Below, in pieces: positions 36,308 through 45,958 of a stretch of 64,000 bases of DNA. Source of the stretch: Sphaerochaetaceae bacterium (GTDB taxonomy: Bacteria > Spirochaetota > Spirochaetia > Sphaerochaetales > Sphaerochaetaceae); contig JAQQAI010000094.1 of NCBI GenBank assembly GCA_028532915.1, forward strand, positions 21,617-85,616, given 5' to 3'. Both the position numbers and the translations under genes were made by a program. The notes below the pieces were generated by a model. The model was not told where the DNA came from, searched no databases, and worked only from the letters and a program-made list of their open reading frames with translations. Position 1 is the stretch's first letter. Every line of letters starts with the position of its first letter.

Positions 36308-37168
36308 ATGGAGACACGATTGAAGATTGCCCTTCAGAAAAGCGGCAGATTGAGTGAGAAATCATTGGAACTGATCAGGGACTGCGGTATCCATTTCAGT
36401 TCCAATTCGAGGGTTCTCAAAGAAGCGGCAGAGAACTTTCCGATCGAGTTTCTCTATCTGCGCGATGATGATATCCCTTCCTATGTCTACGACGGTGTAG
36501 CCGATATCGGAATCGTCGGACGCAATGAACACGATGAGCAGAATTTTCCTCTGGAGATCGTCAGAGATCTGGGGTTCGCCAAGTGCCGTCTTTCGATCGC
36601 CGTCCCCAACTCAATGGAATATGAGGGACTCAAGAGTCTTGACGGAAAGAGGATCGCTACAAGCTATCCCACAATACTCCAGAAGAAACTGAAAGAGGCT
36701 AATGTACAGGCCAGAATCTATGAGATCAGCGGTTCTGTGGAGATCACTCCCTCCATTGGGGTAGCAGATGCGATCTGCGATCTGGTAAGTACCGGAGCTA
36801 CGCTTGTGAGCAATGGTCTCAAGGAGGTCGAGCCTATCTACACATCGACAGCCGTGATGATCGCTCATCCCGGCCTTGATGATCTAAAAAGAGGAATCCT
36901 TGACAGATTGCTGCTGCGTCTCGATGCGGTGATGAAAGCTGCCGATTACAAGTATATCATGTTCAATCTGCCCAAAGAGCATCTCGACGAGGTCGCATCG
37001 ATCATCGGCGGGATGAAAAGTCCGACTGTCACACCTCTGCTCGATGAGAACTGGGTGTCTGTACAGACTGTGGTTCACGAACAGCGGTTCTGGGATGCTC
37101 TGGAGAAACTCAAAGAACTGAAGGCTATGGGTATCCTGGTCACTTCGATCGAGAAGATGGCAGATTAG
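36308..37168 (+). CDS. hisG: ATP phosphoribosyltransferase, long form
   Basis: The enzyme catalyses the first step of histidine synthesis, PRPP + ATP to phosphoribosyl-ATP. The 286-residue length indicates the long form with a C-terminal regulatory domain (about 215-286) that binds histidine, so no HisZ is needed. LKIALQKSGRL, GVADIGIVGRNE and the PRPP-binding region DLVSTGATLVSNGL are clear. GAGGAGATAGT precedes the ATG, 26 nt after the attenuator. It heads a his operon with overlaps or short gaps throughout. Confidence 0.97.
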   Translation: METRLKIALQKSGRLSEKSLELIRDCGIHFSSNSRVLKEAAENFPIEFLYLRDDDIPSYVYDGVADIGIVGRNEHDEQNFPLEIVRDLGFAKCRLSIAVPNSMEYEGLKSLDGKRIATSYPTILQKKLKEANVQARIYEISGSVEITPSIGVADAICDLVSTGATLVSNGLKEVEPIYTSTAVMIAHPGLDDLKRGILDRLLLRLDAVMKAADYKYIMFNLPKEHLDEVASIIGGMKSPTVTPLLDENWVSVQTVVHEQRFWDALEKLKELKAMGILVTSIEKMAD

Positions 37169-37184
37169 CACAAGGGGTAACTTG

Positions 37185-38498
37185 ATGGAAATTAACAGAT
37201 ACTACCGGATGAGAGAGGATCAGGTCCCATCGCTTCTCAAGCGGGCGACGGCGAAAAACAACGAAGCTATTTCTAAAAGCGTCTTTTCTATCATCGATCA
37301 GGTGCGAAAGAGGGGAGATGATGCCCTGTTGGAATTGACGAAGACCTTCGATTCGGTTACGCTCTCTTCACTGTTCTATCCCCCCGAAGCAATAAAGGAA
37401 GAGGGAGAACTGCTGGATGACTCTCTCAAGGAAGCTATCGGTATTGCTGCAAAGAATATCACGACTTTCCATCAGAGCCAGAAGATCAATCATCAGACGA
37501 TCGAAGTGTCTCCCGGTGTCTACTGCTGGCAAAAGAGTGTTCCTGTTGAAAAGGTCGGACTCTACATCCCCGGAGGAACAGCGCCGCTGTTCTCGACACT
37601 TCTGATGCTTGCAATCCCTGCAAAGCTGGCAGGATGTAGTGAGATAATCGTAGCAACACCTCCCCAAAAAGACGGCAGGGTCGATCCTGCCATCCTGTAT
37701 GCGGCCTCGCTGGTCGGCATAGGTAAGATCCTGCGGGTCGGCGGTGCTCAGAGTATTGCGGCTATGGCGGCGGGAACCGAAAGTGTTCCTAAAGTGGATA
37801 AGATATTCGGACCCGGAAACGCATTTGTGACCGAGGCAAAGCAGCAGGTGACTTCTCTGGGCTGTGCTATCGATATGCCGGCAGGTCCTTCGGAGGTAAT
37901 GGTGGTCATAGACAAAACCAGTGATCCGGCCTTCGCTGCTGCCGATATGCTGAGCCAGAACGAGCACGGAAACGACAGTCAGTCCATCCTGATCGTCATC
38001 GCCGATGATGAACACAAAGGGGAAGAGATTGCCGACAGCGTCGAACAGCAGATGGAAATACAGCTGCAGAGTCTTTCAAGGAAAGAGTACATACAATCTT
38101 CACTGGGCCATTCTCATATCGTAGTGACCTGTTCCAATGAAGAGGCTCTTTCGATCATCAATGCCTATGCACCGGAGCACCTGATTATCCATACACAGGA
38201 TTTCTCGGCTCTGGAAAGCCGGATCGTCAATGCCGGATCGGTCTTTCTCGGCGAATATTCGCCCGAATCGGCAGGCGATTATGCCTCAGGTACGAATCAT
38301 ACTCTTCCGACTTCCGGTTTTGCCAGATCATACAGCGGGATATCTCTGCTGAGTTTCACGAAGACGATTTCATTTCAGAGACTTACTTCAAGCGGATTGA
38401 AACAGCTCGGACCCACGATAGTGGAGATGGCACAGTATGAATCGCTCGATGCACATGCAAAAGCTGTGATAATACGTCTTGATAGGTTAGGAGAATAA
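37185..38498 (+). CDS. hisD: Histidinol dehydrogenase
   Basis: The NAD-dependent zinc enzyme oxidises histidinol to histidine in two steps. 437 residues. VYIPGG-type LYIPGGTAPLFSTLL, FGPGNAFVTEAK, DMPAGPSEVMV and the zinc/catalytic region LSQNEHGNDSQS are present, with APEHLI and NHTLPTSGFAR nearer the end. ATG 37185 follows AAGGGG; a TTG three bases earlier is less likely. hisC follows after 5 nt. Confidence 0.97.
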   Translation: MEINRYYRMREDQVPSLLKRATAKNNEAISKSVFSIIDQVRKRGDDALLELTKTFDSVTLSSLFYPPEAIKEEGELLDDSLKEAIGIAAKNITTFHQSQKINHQTIEVSPGVYCWQKSVPVEKVGLYIPGGTAPLFSTLLMLAIPAKLAGCSEIIVATPPQKDGRVDPAILYAASLVGIGKILRVGGAQSIAAMAAGTESVPKVDKIFGPGNAFVTEAKQQVTSLGCAIDMPAGPSEVMVVIDKTSDPAFAAADMLSQNEHGNDSQSILIVIADDEHKGEEIADSVEQQMEIQLQSLSRKEYIQSSLGHSHIVVTCSNEEALSIINAYAPEHLIIHTQDFSALESRIVNAGSVFLGEYSPESAGDYASGTNHTLPTSGFARSYSGISLLSFTKTISFQRLTSSGLKQLGPTIVEMAQYESLDAHAKAVIIRLDRLGE

Positions 38499-38503
38499 GG
38501 ATT

Positions 38504-39592
38504 ATGGAAAGCTATACAATATCAGATCTGATGCGGCCGAATATCTTGAGTCTCACTCCTTATTCCTCTGCACGTAATGAGTTTGACGGAGAAGCATCGA
38601 TCTTTCTCGATGCCAATGAGAATTACCGGGATTTTATCGGATCGTCTGCACGAAACCGCTATCCCGACCCGATGCACAAAGCTCTCAAGAAGAAAATATC
38701 CGAGACTTTCGGATTCAGCGAGAGTTCTGTGGTCGTGGGTAACGGAAGTGATGAGCTCATAGATCTTCTTTTCAGGATCTTCTGTGTTCCCCGGAAAGAC
38801 AAGGCTTTGATGCTCAATCCCACCTACGGTGCCTACAAGGTCTTTGCGGATATCAATGATATCGGCATCTCCTACAGTTCTCTGGATGCCGACTTCTCGA
38901 TCGACGAAAAGCGGATGCATACTCAATGCGAGCTGATCAGAAAAGGGAGTGTTGAAACCGGTATGCACAAACTGTTTTTCATCTGTTCTCCGAACAACCC
39001 TACCGGAAACAGTTTTTCCATCGATCAGATAGAGAGTATGGCCCGGTGTTTTCCTGGAATAACCGTCGTCGACGAGGCATATATCGATTATTCTGATGGA
39101 GAATCTGCAGTCTCCCTGATCAAGAAGAATGACAGAGTGGTTGTCCTGCGTACTTTGAGCAAGGCCTGGGGACTCGCGAACGTTCGGATCGGAATCGCTA
39201 TTGCAGATGAGAAGATCATAGAGATCATGCACCATGTCAAATATCCCTACAATCTGAGCGGAATCCAGCAGGAACTCGCGATCGAAGCTCTTTCAAAGAA
39301 GGATGAAGTGGACAGCGTGATCGCCTTTATAAAAGAGGAGAGAAAACGGGTTGCTGAACGCCTCGAACATTATTCTTTCGTCCAGAAGGTGTTTCCCAGC
39401 GATGCGAATTTTATCCTCGTACGCTTCGATGACCCTCTTGCCGTCTATTCCGCTCTGTTGGAAAAGGGGATCATCGTCCGCAAGCGCAATACCGTTGCCG
39501 GGTGTTACGGGTGTCTGCGTCTTACAATCGGGTCTGCACAGGAGAATGATATTCTTCTGCAGACTCTCGATTCTTTCGAGGAGCGAGTATGA
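38504..39592 (+). CDS. hisC: Histidinol-phosphate aminotransferase
   Basis: The PLP-dependent class I/II aminotransferase converts imidazole-acetol phosphate to histidinol phosphate. 362 residues. GNGSDELIDLL, SPNNPTGN, VDEAYIDYS and the PLP lysine in LSKAWGLANVRIG are seen. TAGGAG lies upstream. The stop overlaps hisB by 4 nt (ATGA). Confidence 0.97.
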   Translation: MESYTISDLMRPNILSLTPYSSARNEFDGEASIFLDANENYRDFIGSSARNRYPDPMHKALKKKISETFGFSESSVVVGNGSDELIDLLFRIFCVPRKDKALMLNPTYGAYKVFADINDIGISYSSLDADFSIDEKRMHTQCELIRKGSVETGMHKLFFICSPNNPTGNSFSIDQIESMARCFPGITVVDEAYIDYSDGESAVSLIKKNDRVVVLRTLSKAWGLANVRIGIAIADEKIIEIMHHVKYPYNLSGIQQELAIEALSKKDEVDSVIAFIKEERKRVAERLEHYSFVQKVFPSDANFILVRFDDPLAVYSALLEKGIIVRKRNTVAGCYGCLRLTIGSAQENDILLQTLDSFEERV

Positions 39593-40548
39593 AACGAAAA
39601 CCGTATCTGGTTGTAGATCTTTTAGATTGTGTCCTCACTTTTTCGTCCGGAAAGTTCAACTGGACTGCCGATATCTTTTTCAGTATGAGGAAATTATGCT
39701 CTGAAGGACTGTATGCATTGGCTTTATATATTCCCGGCGATCTTGACCCCCAGGATCTGGAATATATAGAGAGAACACTGAATAACGAGAGGATATACAT
39801 AGATAAGATCATTTCAAAGGGCTGTGAACTGAACGATGAATTTATCGACCTCTCTTTGTCATATCTGATCGCAAAAGAGAGACGGACAGATATTTCGGGT
39901 ATTGAGCCGGTCCTTTTCACCGACTGGAAGAGTATCGTCTCCCGGTTCTCTCACACGAAAAAGAAGGGAAGAAGTGCGAAGATCGAGCGCATCACCCGGG
40001 AAACGAAGATTTCAGTCTCGCTCGATCTGGACGGGACGGGAATCAGTTCGGTTTCGACAAAGATTCCCTTTTTCGACCATATGCTCGATCAGATTGCCAA
40101 ACATGGACACATCGATCTGAGCGTCGATTGCGACGGAGATATAGAGGTCGATGAACATCACAGCGTCGAAGATGTCGCAATTACCATCGGACAGGCTCTT
40201 ATGGAAGCTCTCGGTGATAAAAGGGGAATCTCCCGGTACGGCAGCGCCACCATCCCGATGGATGATGTGTGTTCGACCGTAGCCGTCGATTTTTCCAACC
40301 GTCCCTATTTTGTGTGGGATGTGACTTTCTCAAGAGAGATGGTCGGGACCTTTCCCACCGAGATGGTCTATCATTTCTTCAAAAGCCTGTGCGATGAATC
40401 GAGATGTAATTTACATATGAGCGTTACACAGGGCAATACCCATCATCAGGTGGAATCTCTGTTCAAAGGATATGCAAGAGCGGTAAGAGAGGCAGTGTTC
40501 ATCTATCCCGGAAATACCCAGCTGCCGTCGACAAAAGGAGTACTATGA
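39589..40548 (+). CDS. hisB: Imidazoleglycerol-phosphate dehydratase with degenerate HAD-like N domain
   Basis: 319 residues. The C-terminal part (about 128-319) is a complete IGPD with FDHMLDQIAKHG, DEHHSVEDVAI and the later TQGNTHHQVESLFKG metal site. The first ~125 residues occupy the position of the HisB-N histidinol-phosphate phosphatase, but motif I reads VVDLLDCVL, without DxDGT, and the motif II Ser/Thr is missing. The domain is therefore probably not a phosphatase; structure or regulation is more likely. A separate histidinol phosphatase must then exist elsewhere. The stop overlaps hisH. Confidence 0.9.
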   Translation: MKRKPYLVVDLLDCVLTFSSGKFNWTADIFFSMRKLCSEGLYALALYIPGDLDPQDLEYIERTLNNERIYIDKIISKGCELNDEFIDLSLSYLIAKERRTDISGIEPVLFTDWKSIVSRFSHTKKKGRSAKIERITRETKISVSLDLDGTGISSVSTKIPFFDHMLDQIAKHGHIDLSVDCDGDIEVDEHHSVEDVAITIGQALMEALGDKRGISRYGSATIPMDDVCSTVAVDFSNRPYFVWDVTFSREMVGTFPTEMVYHFFKSLCDESRCNLHMSVTQGNTHHQVESLFKGYARAVREAVFIYPGNTQLPSTKGVL

Positions 40549-41150
40549 ATAAATCTGTGGTTATAGTCAAATACAATGCGGGAAACGTACGTTCGGTCAT
40601 CTGTGCTCTCTCCCGTCTGGGAGTCGATGCTGTCGTCTCCGATGATCCGAAGATACTGAAAAGTGCTTCAAGGGTCATCTTTCCGGGTGTAGGAGAAGCC
40701 TCGACCGCAATGAAATATCTGAGAGAAAGCCATCTCGATGAGATCCTGGTCGATCTGGACAATCCTTTTTTGGGAATATGTCTCGGACTGCAGCTTATGT
40801 GCTCCCGCTCACAAGAGCAGGATACCCCGTGTCTTTCGATATTTCCTACCGAAGTGAACAAGTTCATACCCCTCAACGGTGAGAAGATTCCTCATATGGG
40901 ATGGAACACGATACGATGTAATCAGGACTACCTGTTCGAGGGTGTCGCAGATGACAGCTACTGTTATTTCGTTCACTCCTATTATGCGGCGAGAGCAAAA
41001 GAGACCATCGCCAGCTGCTTCTACTGCGGGATCGAGTTCTCCGCCGCCTTGGGTTCCGGCAACTATCGGGGAGTTCAGTTTCACCCCGAAAAGAGCGGCA
41101 GTGTCGGTCACAAAATCCTGGAGAACTTCATTAAAGGAGAACGCTTATGA
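40545..41150 (+). CDS. hisH: IGP synthase glutaminase subunit
   Basis: The class I glutamine amidotransferase feeds ammonia to HisF. 201 residues. The nucleophile Cys is in GICLGLQLM and the His/Glu dyad in VQFHPEKSG; the oxyanion strand is near KIPHMGWNTI. AAAGGAG precedes the ATG, which overlaps the hisB end. hisA follows with overlap. Confidence 0.97.
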   Translation: MNKSVVIVKYNAGNVRSVICALSRLGVDAVVSDDPKILKSASRVIFPGVGEASTAMKYLRESHLDEILVDLDNPFLGICLGLQLMCSRSQEQDTPCLSIFPTEVNKFIPLNGEKIPHMGWNTIRCNQDYLFEGVADDSYCYFVHSYYAARAKETIASCFYCGIEFSAALGSGNYRGVQFHPEKSGSVGHKILENFIKGERL

Positions 41151-41893
41151 TGGATATCATACCCGCCATCGATATCATCGACGGAGCCTGTGTCAGGTTG
41201 AGCGAAGGAGACTATTCCACAAAGCGCCAATATAACGTAGATCCCGTGGCGGTCGCTGTCTCTTTTGAAGAAGCCGGATGCACCCGGCTTCATCTGGTGG
41301 ACCTTGACGGAGCCCGGATGGGAAAGCTTGTTAATTTTAAGATCATAGAGAAGATAGCCGCCCGTACCTCTCTTCACCTCGACGTCGGAGGAGGAATCAA
41401 AAGCAGTGAAGATCTCAAGACACTCTTCTCATGCGGAGCGAAAGAGGCCACCCTCGGTTCTGTCGCAGTGAAGGATAAAGAGCTTACCCTGGATCTTCTC
41501 GATCAGTTCGGCCCTTCACGTCTCATTCTCGGAGCGGACTGCAGAGGGGATGCAATAGCTGTCGGCGGGTGGAAGGAGACGACAGCTGTGAGTGTCAGCG
41601 AATTCGTTACATTCTATTTCGAAAAGGGATTCAGGAAAGTGATCTCTACCGATATCTCCAAAGACGGTATGCTCAAAGGTCCTTCATTCTCACTGTATGA
41701 CCAGCTGCTTCAGATCACCCGCCCCTTCGAAGGTTCCACTGTGATAGCAAGCGGGGGAGTCCATTCAATGGAGGATGTCGTATCTCTGGAAAAGATGGAT
41801 ATCGGCGGTGTGATCATAGGAAAGGCTCTGTATGAACAGTATATCTCATTAGAGGAGATAAAAAGCTATCTCAACGATAGAAGGGGAGAGTAG
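41147..41893 (+). CDS. hisA: ProFAR isomerase
   Basis: The TIM-barrel isomerase opens the ribose of ProFAR to PRFAR. 248 residues. DIIDGACVRLSEGDY carries the N-terminal catalytic Asp, DVGGGIKS the first phosphate loop, TDISKDGML the second catalytic Asp, and ASGGVHSMED the last phosphate loop. It overlaps hisH by 4 nt. hisF begins on the next base after the stop. Confidence 0.97.
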   Translation: MMDIIPAIDIIDGACVRLSEGDYSTKRQYNVDPVAVAVSFEEAGCTRLHLVDLDGARMGKLVNFKIIEKIAARTSLHLDVGGGIKSSEDLKTLFSCGAKEATLGSVAVKDKELTLDLLDQFGPSRLILGADCRGDAIAVGGWKETTAVSVSEFVTFYFEKGFRKVISTDISKDGMLKGPSFSLYDQLLQITRPFEGSTVIASGGVHSMEDVVSLEKMDIGGVIIGKALYEQYISLEEIKSYLNDRRGE

Positions 41894-42664
41894 ATGTTAG
41901 CAAAAAGAATTATTCCCTGCCTGGATGTCCAAAACGGAAGAACCGTTAAAGGTGTCAATTTCGTCAACCTGAGAGATGCAGGTGATGCGGTCGAACTTGC
42001 ACGCATTTATGCTGAAAACGGAGCGGATGAACTGACTTTCCTTGATATCACTGCAACGATCGAAGAACGCGGGACTTTTACCTCGCTAGTCAGGTCGATT
42101 TCTGAAGTCATAGACATACCATTCACCGTCGGCGGAGGAATCCGTTCGGTTAAGGATGTAGGAAGGCTGCTCGAAGCCGGTGCGGACAAGATCTCCATAA
42201 ACAGCATGGCGGTGAAAGACCCTTCTATAATCTCGACTCTCGCGCTGGAATTCGGTTCCCAGTGTGTGGTATGTGCCATTGATGTGAGAAAAAGTACCAC
42301 CATCGAGAATTCTCATGAGGTCTATGTGTCAGGAGGAAGAGTCGCCACAGGGATCGAAGCACTTTCCTGGGCGAAGGAAGTGGAAGACAGAGGAGCCGGT
42401 GAGATCCTTCTCACCTCGATGGACAGCGACGGAACCAAAAACGGATTCGCCATCGACATCACGCGGAGCATGAGCGATCTGCTCTCGATCCCGATCATCG
42501 CGAGCGGCGGTGCTGGAACGAAAGATCATTTTCTTTCGGTTTTCGAAGAAGGGAAGGCTGATGCCGCTCTGGCTGCATCAATTTTTCATTTTTCCGAAAT
42601 CCCTATCGGTGAACTGAAGATTTTTTTACAGAAACATGGTATACCTATACGACTTAAGCATTAA
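41894..42664 (+). CDS. hisF: IGP synthase cyclase subunit
   Basis: The TIM-barrel synthase makes IGP and AICAR from PRFAR and ammonia from HisH. 256 residues. [37 protein letters not shown] and [11 protein letters not shown] give the catalytic Asp residues and phosphate sites. GGGGAGAG overlaps the hisA end as its ribosome binding site. Confidence 0.97.
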   Translation: MLAKRIIPCLDVQNGRTVKGVNFVNLRDAGDAVELARIYAENGADELTFLDITATIEERGTFTSLVRSISEVIDIPFTVGGGIRSVKDVGRLLEAGADKISINSMAVKDPSIISTLALEFGSQCVVCAIDVRKSTTIENSHEVYVSGGRVATGIEALSWAKEVEDRGAGEILLTSMDSDGTKNGFAIDITRSMSDLLSIPIIASGGAGTKDHFLSVFEEGKADAALAASIFHFSEIPIGELKIFLQKHGIPIRLKH

Positions 42665-42677
42665 GAAAGGAGTTTAT

Positions 42678-43286
42678 ATGCAATTAGATTTTGAGAAAGG
42701 AAATGGTCTGGTGCCCGCCATTATCCAGGATGCGACTACGAAAAAAGTTTTGATGCTTGGTTATATGAATGCGGAAGCTCTCAAGACTACCGAGGATCGC
42801 GGATTGGTAACCTTTTATTCCAGAACGCGGAAGAAGTTATGGACAAAAGGAGAGACGAGCGGCAACTACCTGACGGTACGGGAGATCATCCCCGATTGTG
42901 ACAATGACACTCTTCTTATCAAGGCAGTCCCTTCCGGTCCCGTCTGCCATACGGGAAACGATACCTGTTTCGATGAATCGAACGATCCTGCACATATGAG
43001 CAGCAGCGAGTTTCTCCTGTACCTTGAGGATGTTGTCAGAGACCGCCAGGCACATCCGATCGAAGGTTCCTATACCAATCATCTGTTCAGCAGAGGAATC
43101 AACAAGATTGCGCAGAAGGTGGGAGAAGAGGCAGTCGAGCTGGTCATTGAAGCGAAAGATGACAATGAATCACTCTTTCTTGGTGAAGCGGCCGATCTGA
43201 TGTATCATTTTATCGTTCTGCTTGCACAGAAGAATATCAGGCTTGATCAGGTGTTCGAGGTGCTCAAGGGACGGCATTCACGTTAG
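42678..43286 (+). CDS. hisI: PRA-CH/PRA-PH bifunctional enzyme
   Basis: 202 residues, a HisI-HisE fusion (hisIE). The cyclohydrolase half has LMLGYMNAEAL, RKKLWTKGETSGNYL and DCDNDTLL with zinc-binding Cys in HTGNDTCF. The pyrophosphohydrolase half (about 115-202) has GINKIAQKVGEEAVELVIEAK and EAADLMYHFIVLL. ATG 42678 follows AAGGAG; the frame extends upstream into hisF without a ribosome binding site. It closes the his set: G D C B H A F IE. Confidence 0.96.
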   Translation: MQLDFEKGNGLVPAIIQDATTKKVLMLGYMNAEALKTTEDRGLVTFYSRTRKKLWTKGETSGNYLTVREIIPDCDNDTLLIKAVPSGPVCHTGNDTCFDESNDPAHMSSSEFLLYLEDVVRDRQAHPIEGSYTNHLFSRGINKIAQKVGEEAVELVIEAKDDNESLFLGEAADLMYHFIVLLAQKNIRLDQVFEVLKGRHSR

Positions 43287-43294
43287 AGGGACAT

Positions 43295-44173
43295 ATGAAA
43301 ATAGTTGATAAGAGCGTACGGGAACCGATGACGTTGGCGATTGTCTCGATCGTCTTCAGCGTGTTCCTCGCTCTTATAAAGCTTATCACAGGGGCAATCG
43401 GCAGATCATCAGCACTCATTTCCGATGGTGTCAATTCCCTCGGTGATATCGTAGGATACTCCGTTGTCGCCTTTTCCCTTTCTTTTTCACAGAAGAAAGC
43501 GGACAGGGGACATCCCTACGGGCATGAGAAAGTGGAGAGTGTCGTCTCTCTTCTTTTCTCGTTGGCGATCATAATCACAGGAGGCTATATCGGCTATTCC
43601 GGTGTACTCAAACTCTTTTCCGATGAGATTACCGAAGTTCCTACCATGGTCGCCCTTATCGGAGCGGTTGTTTCTCTCATAGGGAAAGGGTATCTCTATT
43701 TCGTGACAAGACAGACGTACAAAAGGAACAAGAGCAGTTCTCTCAAGGCTCTGAGTCTTGATCACTTCAGTGATGCTCTGGCGACTACAGGTGCACTTGC
43801 CGGTGTCATTCTGGCGAAGGTCGGACTGCCTTTCTTCGATCCTCTCGCCTCGATTCTCATTGCCGTGTTCGTCATCGTTTCCGGTTACAACGTTCTCCAC
43901 TCCTCTCTCGGGATACTCATGGACGTCTCTGCAGATCAGAAAACCATCGATACGATAGAGATGGTGGCACTGAATACCCCGGAAGTGAAGCATGTCGACC
44001 TACTCAAGACCCGGATGGTCGGTTCGGGCTGTTATGTCGACATCGAGATCTGCTGTTCCAGAAATCTGTCTCTTGAACAGTCCCATCTTATCGCAGAAAA
44101 TGTTCATGACAGAATAGAGAAGAAAATCCCGAGCGTGCGCCACGTCATGGTACACACAAACCCCTGCGACTGA
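43295..44173 (+). CDS. Cation diffusion facilitator transporter
   Basis: The 292-residue CDF protein likely exports divalent metals (Zn, Fe or Mn). Six helices cover about residues 10-205. DGVNSLGDI gives the first metal-site Asp and the later LDHFSDALA the second (HxxxD pattern); the C-terminal cytoplasmic domain contains DVSADQKTI and HVMVHTNP. AGAGGG lies upstream, 8 nt after hisIE, so it may be co-transcribed with the his operon. Confidence 0.92.
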   Translation: MKIVDKSVREPMTLAIVSIVFSVFLALIKLITGAIGRSSALISDGVNSLGDIVGYSVVAFSLSFSQKKADRGHPYGHEKVESVVSLLFSLAIIITGGYIGYSGVLKLFSDEITEVPTMVALIGAVVSLIGKGYLYFVTRQTYKRNKSSSLKALSLDHFSDALATTGALAGVILAKVGLPFFDPLASILIAVFVIVSGYNVLHSSLGILMDVSADQKTIDTIEMVALNTPEVKHVDLLKTRMVGSGCYVDIEICCSRNLSLEQSHLIAENVHDRIEKKIPSVRHVMVHTNPCD

Positions 44174-44232
44174 TCTGCTGCAACCGAGATCTAAAACAGA
44201 ATCGACTCCTCTTTAAAAAGAACAGACGTTTC

Positions 44233-44261
44233 TTGACTTGCCCATTTCCTTCAATCATAAT
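44233..44261 (+). promoter_or_regulatory. Promoter of the 44321 gene
   Basis: TTGACT (44233-44238), 17 bp, CATAAT (44256-44261). The transcript would have a leader of about 50 nt that contains AAAGGAGG before the GTG start. Confidence 0.6.
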
Positions 44262-44320
44262 GAATAAAACGGAGATAGTAATTGTTGTCTTTCGGAGATT
44301 CAAAAGGAGGATATAGGAAG

Positions 44321-45277
44321 GTGAATATTGTAAAACGCATTGTATTGATTCTGATTTCACTGGTAGTTGTCGTGTATGGACTGGCATTCATGATCTTTGG
44401 AGGGGTGAACGGCACACTGCTGGATAAAGAGTATTATCATACGGTGGTAGGTGACAATGATATCGCACAGATTGCACACGGTGCGCTGGAAACAATTGTT
44501 TCCGATATGGTCCTTGACGGATTAACCGGCGGGGCGGATGTCACGGACCCGGCTCAGAAAGCAGCCATCGACGGTCAGGTAAAGCTCATCTCGACCGCAG
44601 TCCTTGATGCTCTGGACCCGCAGTGGATCGGCCAGCAGATCGAGCTTGTCACTGATGACATCGTACATGGACTGACAGAAGATGCCTCTTTAAGCGCGGT
44701 AATCGATCTGAGTGGCAAGATCGACGAGATCGAGACGAATATTGCAGAAGGTCTGCAGCAGTACTCGGATGCTGAGCTGATGGCAATGTTCGGAGCGCCG
44801 AAGGCCTATATCCCGACTATCGCCGGACAGATCGTCGAAACACTAAGCCTGCCCGAATCGTTTTCTCTCAAGGAGCTGACCGATGAAATGGCCCCGGGTG
44901 TCATCTCGATGGGCAACGGTTATCTTATATCTGCCAGAACACTGTTCAGTACAATAGCAGTCCTGGTCGTGCTGGTCGTGTTTTTCCTTTTGTGCATACT
45001 GCTCGCGGGACGAAGAATCGGTGCCATCTGGTTCGGAGTCACGATCTTCATCAGCGGGGCGCTGTTCAGGTTGTCGACAACATTTGCTATGTCCTTCTCC
45101 TCGGTAGAGAACCTTGTCGATGAATCTGCTCAATTCCTTCCTGTTCCCGGCGAGCTTATTCCAAATATCATAAAATACACTACCTCCCAGATGGGGCGCA
45201 GCTCGAATCTCTTTCTCATTGTCGGAGCCGTGTTCATTTTAGGTGGAATAGTACTCGCAAGACGGAAAGAAGGATGA
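44321..45277 (+). CDS. Hypothetical membrane protein
   Basis: I start at GTG 44321, ten bases after AAAGGAGG; it begins directly with a membrane helix (residues 5-24). The 318-residue product then has an extracytoplasmic region of about 185 residues rich in helix formers, followed by three C-terminal helices (about 205-225, 232-252, 285-308) and a short basic tail. No catalytic motif or named family recognised. It is followed closely by the convergent tag gene. Confidence 0.75.
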   Translation: MNIVKRIVLILISLVVVVYGLAFMIFGGVNGTLLDKEYYHTVVGDNDIAQIAHGALETIVSDMVLDGLTGGADVTDPAQKAAIDGQVKLISTAVLDALDPQWIGQQIELVTDDIVHGLTEDASLSAVIDLSGKIDEIETNIAEGLQQYSDAELMAMFGAPKAYIPTIAGQIVETLSLPESFSLKELTDEMAPGVISMGNGYLISARTLFSTIAVLVVLVVFFLLCILLAGRRIGAIWFGVTIFISGALFRLSTTFAMSFSSVENLVDESAQFLPVPGELIPNIIKYTTSQMGRSSNLFLIVGAVFILGGIVLARRKEG

Positions 45278-45321
45278 TCTTTCGCCGGTGTGAGTGCCGG
45301 CAGTCCCCAAATTATGTACGT

Positions 45322-45882
45322 TCATATGAGTTCATGATATCTGAAGCAATCGGTGAGATGGTCATTGACCATCCCGGTTGCCTGCATGAAAGCATAACAG
45401 ATCGTAGGTCCGACGAACGAGAATCCCCTTTTCTTCAGTTCTTTGCTCATAGATTCACTGATTGTATTCGATGCAGGGAGTTCTTCCATTTTTGTGAAAT
45501 GGTTCTGAATCGGCTTATAATCGACGAAACTCCACAGGAAATTATCAAGAGAACCGAACTCTTTTTGAACGAGGCATGTTGCGCGGGCATTGTTTATTGC
45601 CGATTCGATCTTCCTTCTGTTGCGGATGATGCCGCTGTTTCCCAACAGTCGTTCGATGTCAGCTTCACCCCAGGATGCAATCTTCTCTATATCATAATCT
45701 TCAAAGGCCTTTCTGTATTCTTCCCGCCTTTTCAATATCGTTATCCAGCTCAATCCTGCCTGAGCCCCTTCGAGGACGAGAAACTCGAACAGCATCTTAT
45801 CATCATGTAAAGGAGTTCCCCACACCTCATCATGGTACTCCATATACAGCTCATCATCTAAACACCATGGACATCGTGTCAT
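45322..45882 (-). CDS. tag: 3-methyladenine DNA glycosylase I
   Basis: The base-excision enzyme removes 3-methyladenine. 186 residues, the usual length. CPWC at residues 4-7 and the C-terminal HLTDCFRYH provide the zinc-binding residues; YHDEVWGTPLHDDKMLFEFL and LEGAQAGLSWITIL are characteristic. ATG 45882 follows TAGGAGATG; the frame extends 33 nt further upstream. It has a TATTAT extended -10 at 45906-45911 on the minus strand, divergent from the DUF1801 gene. Confidence 0.96.
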   Translation of the reverse strand: MTRCPWCLDDELYMEYHDEVWGTPLHDDKMLFEFLVLEGAQAGLSWITILKRREEYRKAFEDYDIEKIASWGEADIERLLGNSGIIRNRRKIESAINNARATCLVQKEFGSLDNFLWSFVDYKPIQNHFTKMEELPASNTISESMSKELKKRGFSFVGPTICYAFMQATGMVNDHLTDCFRYHELI

Positions 45883-45943
45883 TATCTTACATCTCCTATT
45901 TGCAGATAATACCACAGAAGAGTCAGGAAATCTAACGACAGTA

Positions 45944-45958
45944 TGGTATAATACTCTT
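45944..45958 (+). promoter_or_regulatory. Extended -10 promoter, DUF1801-like gene
   Basis: TGGTATAAT (TATAAT at 45947-45952, perfect) with TG at the extended position, then 6 nt to the ATG at 45959. No good -35. The RNA is predicted to begin at or next to this ATG. Confidence 0.65.
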
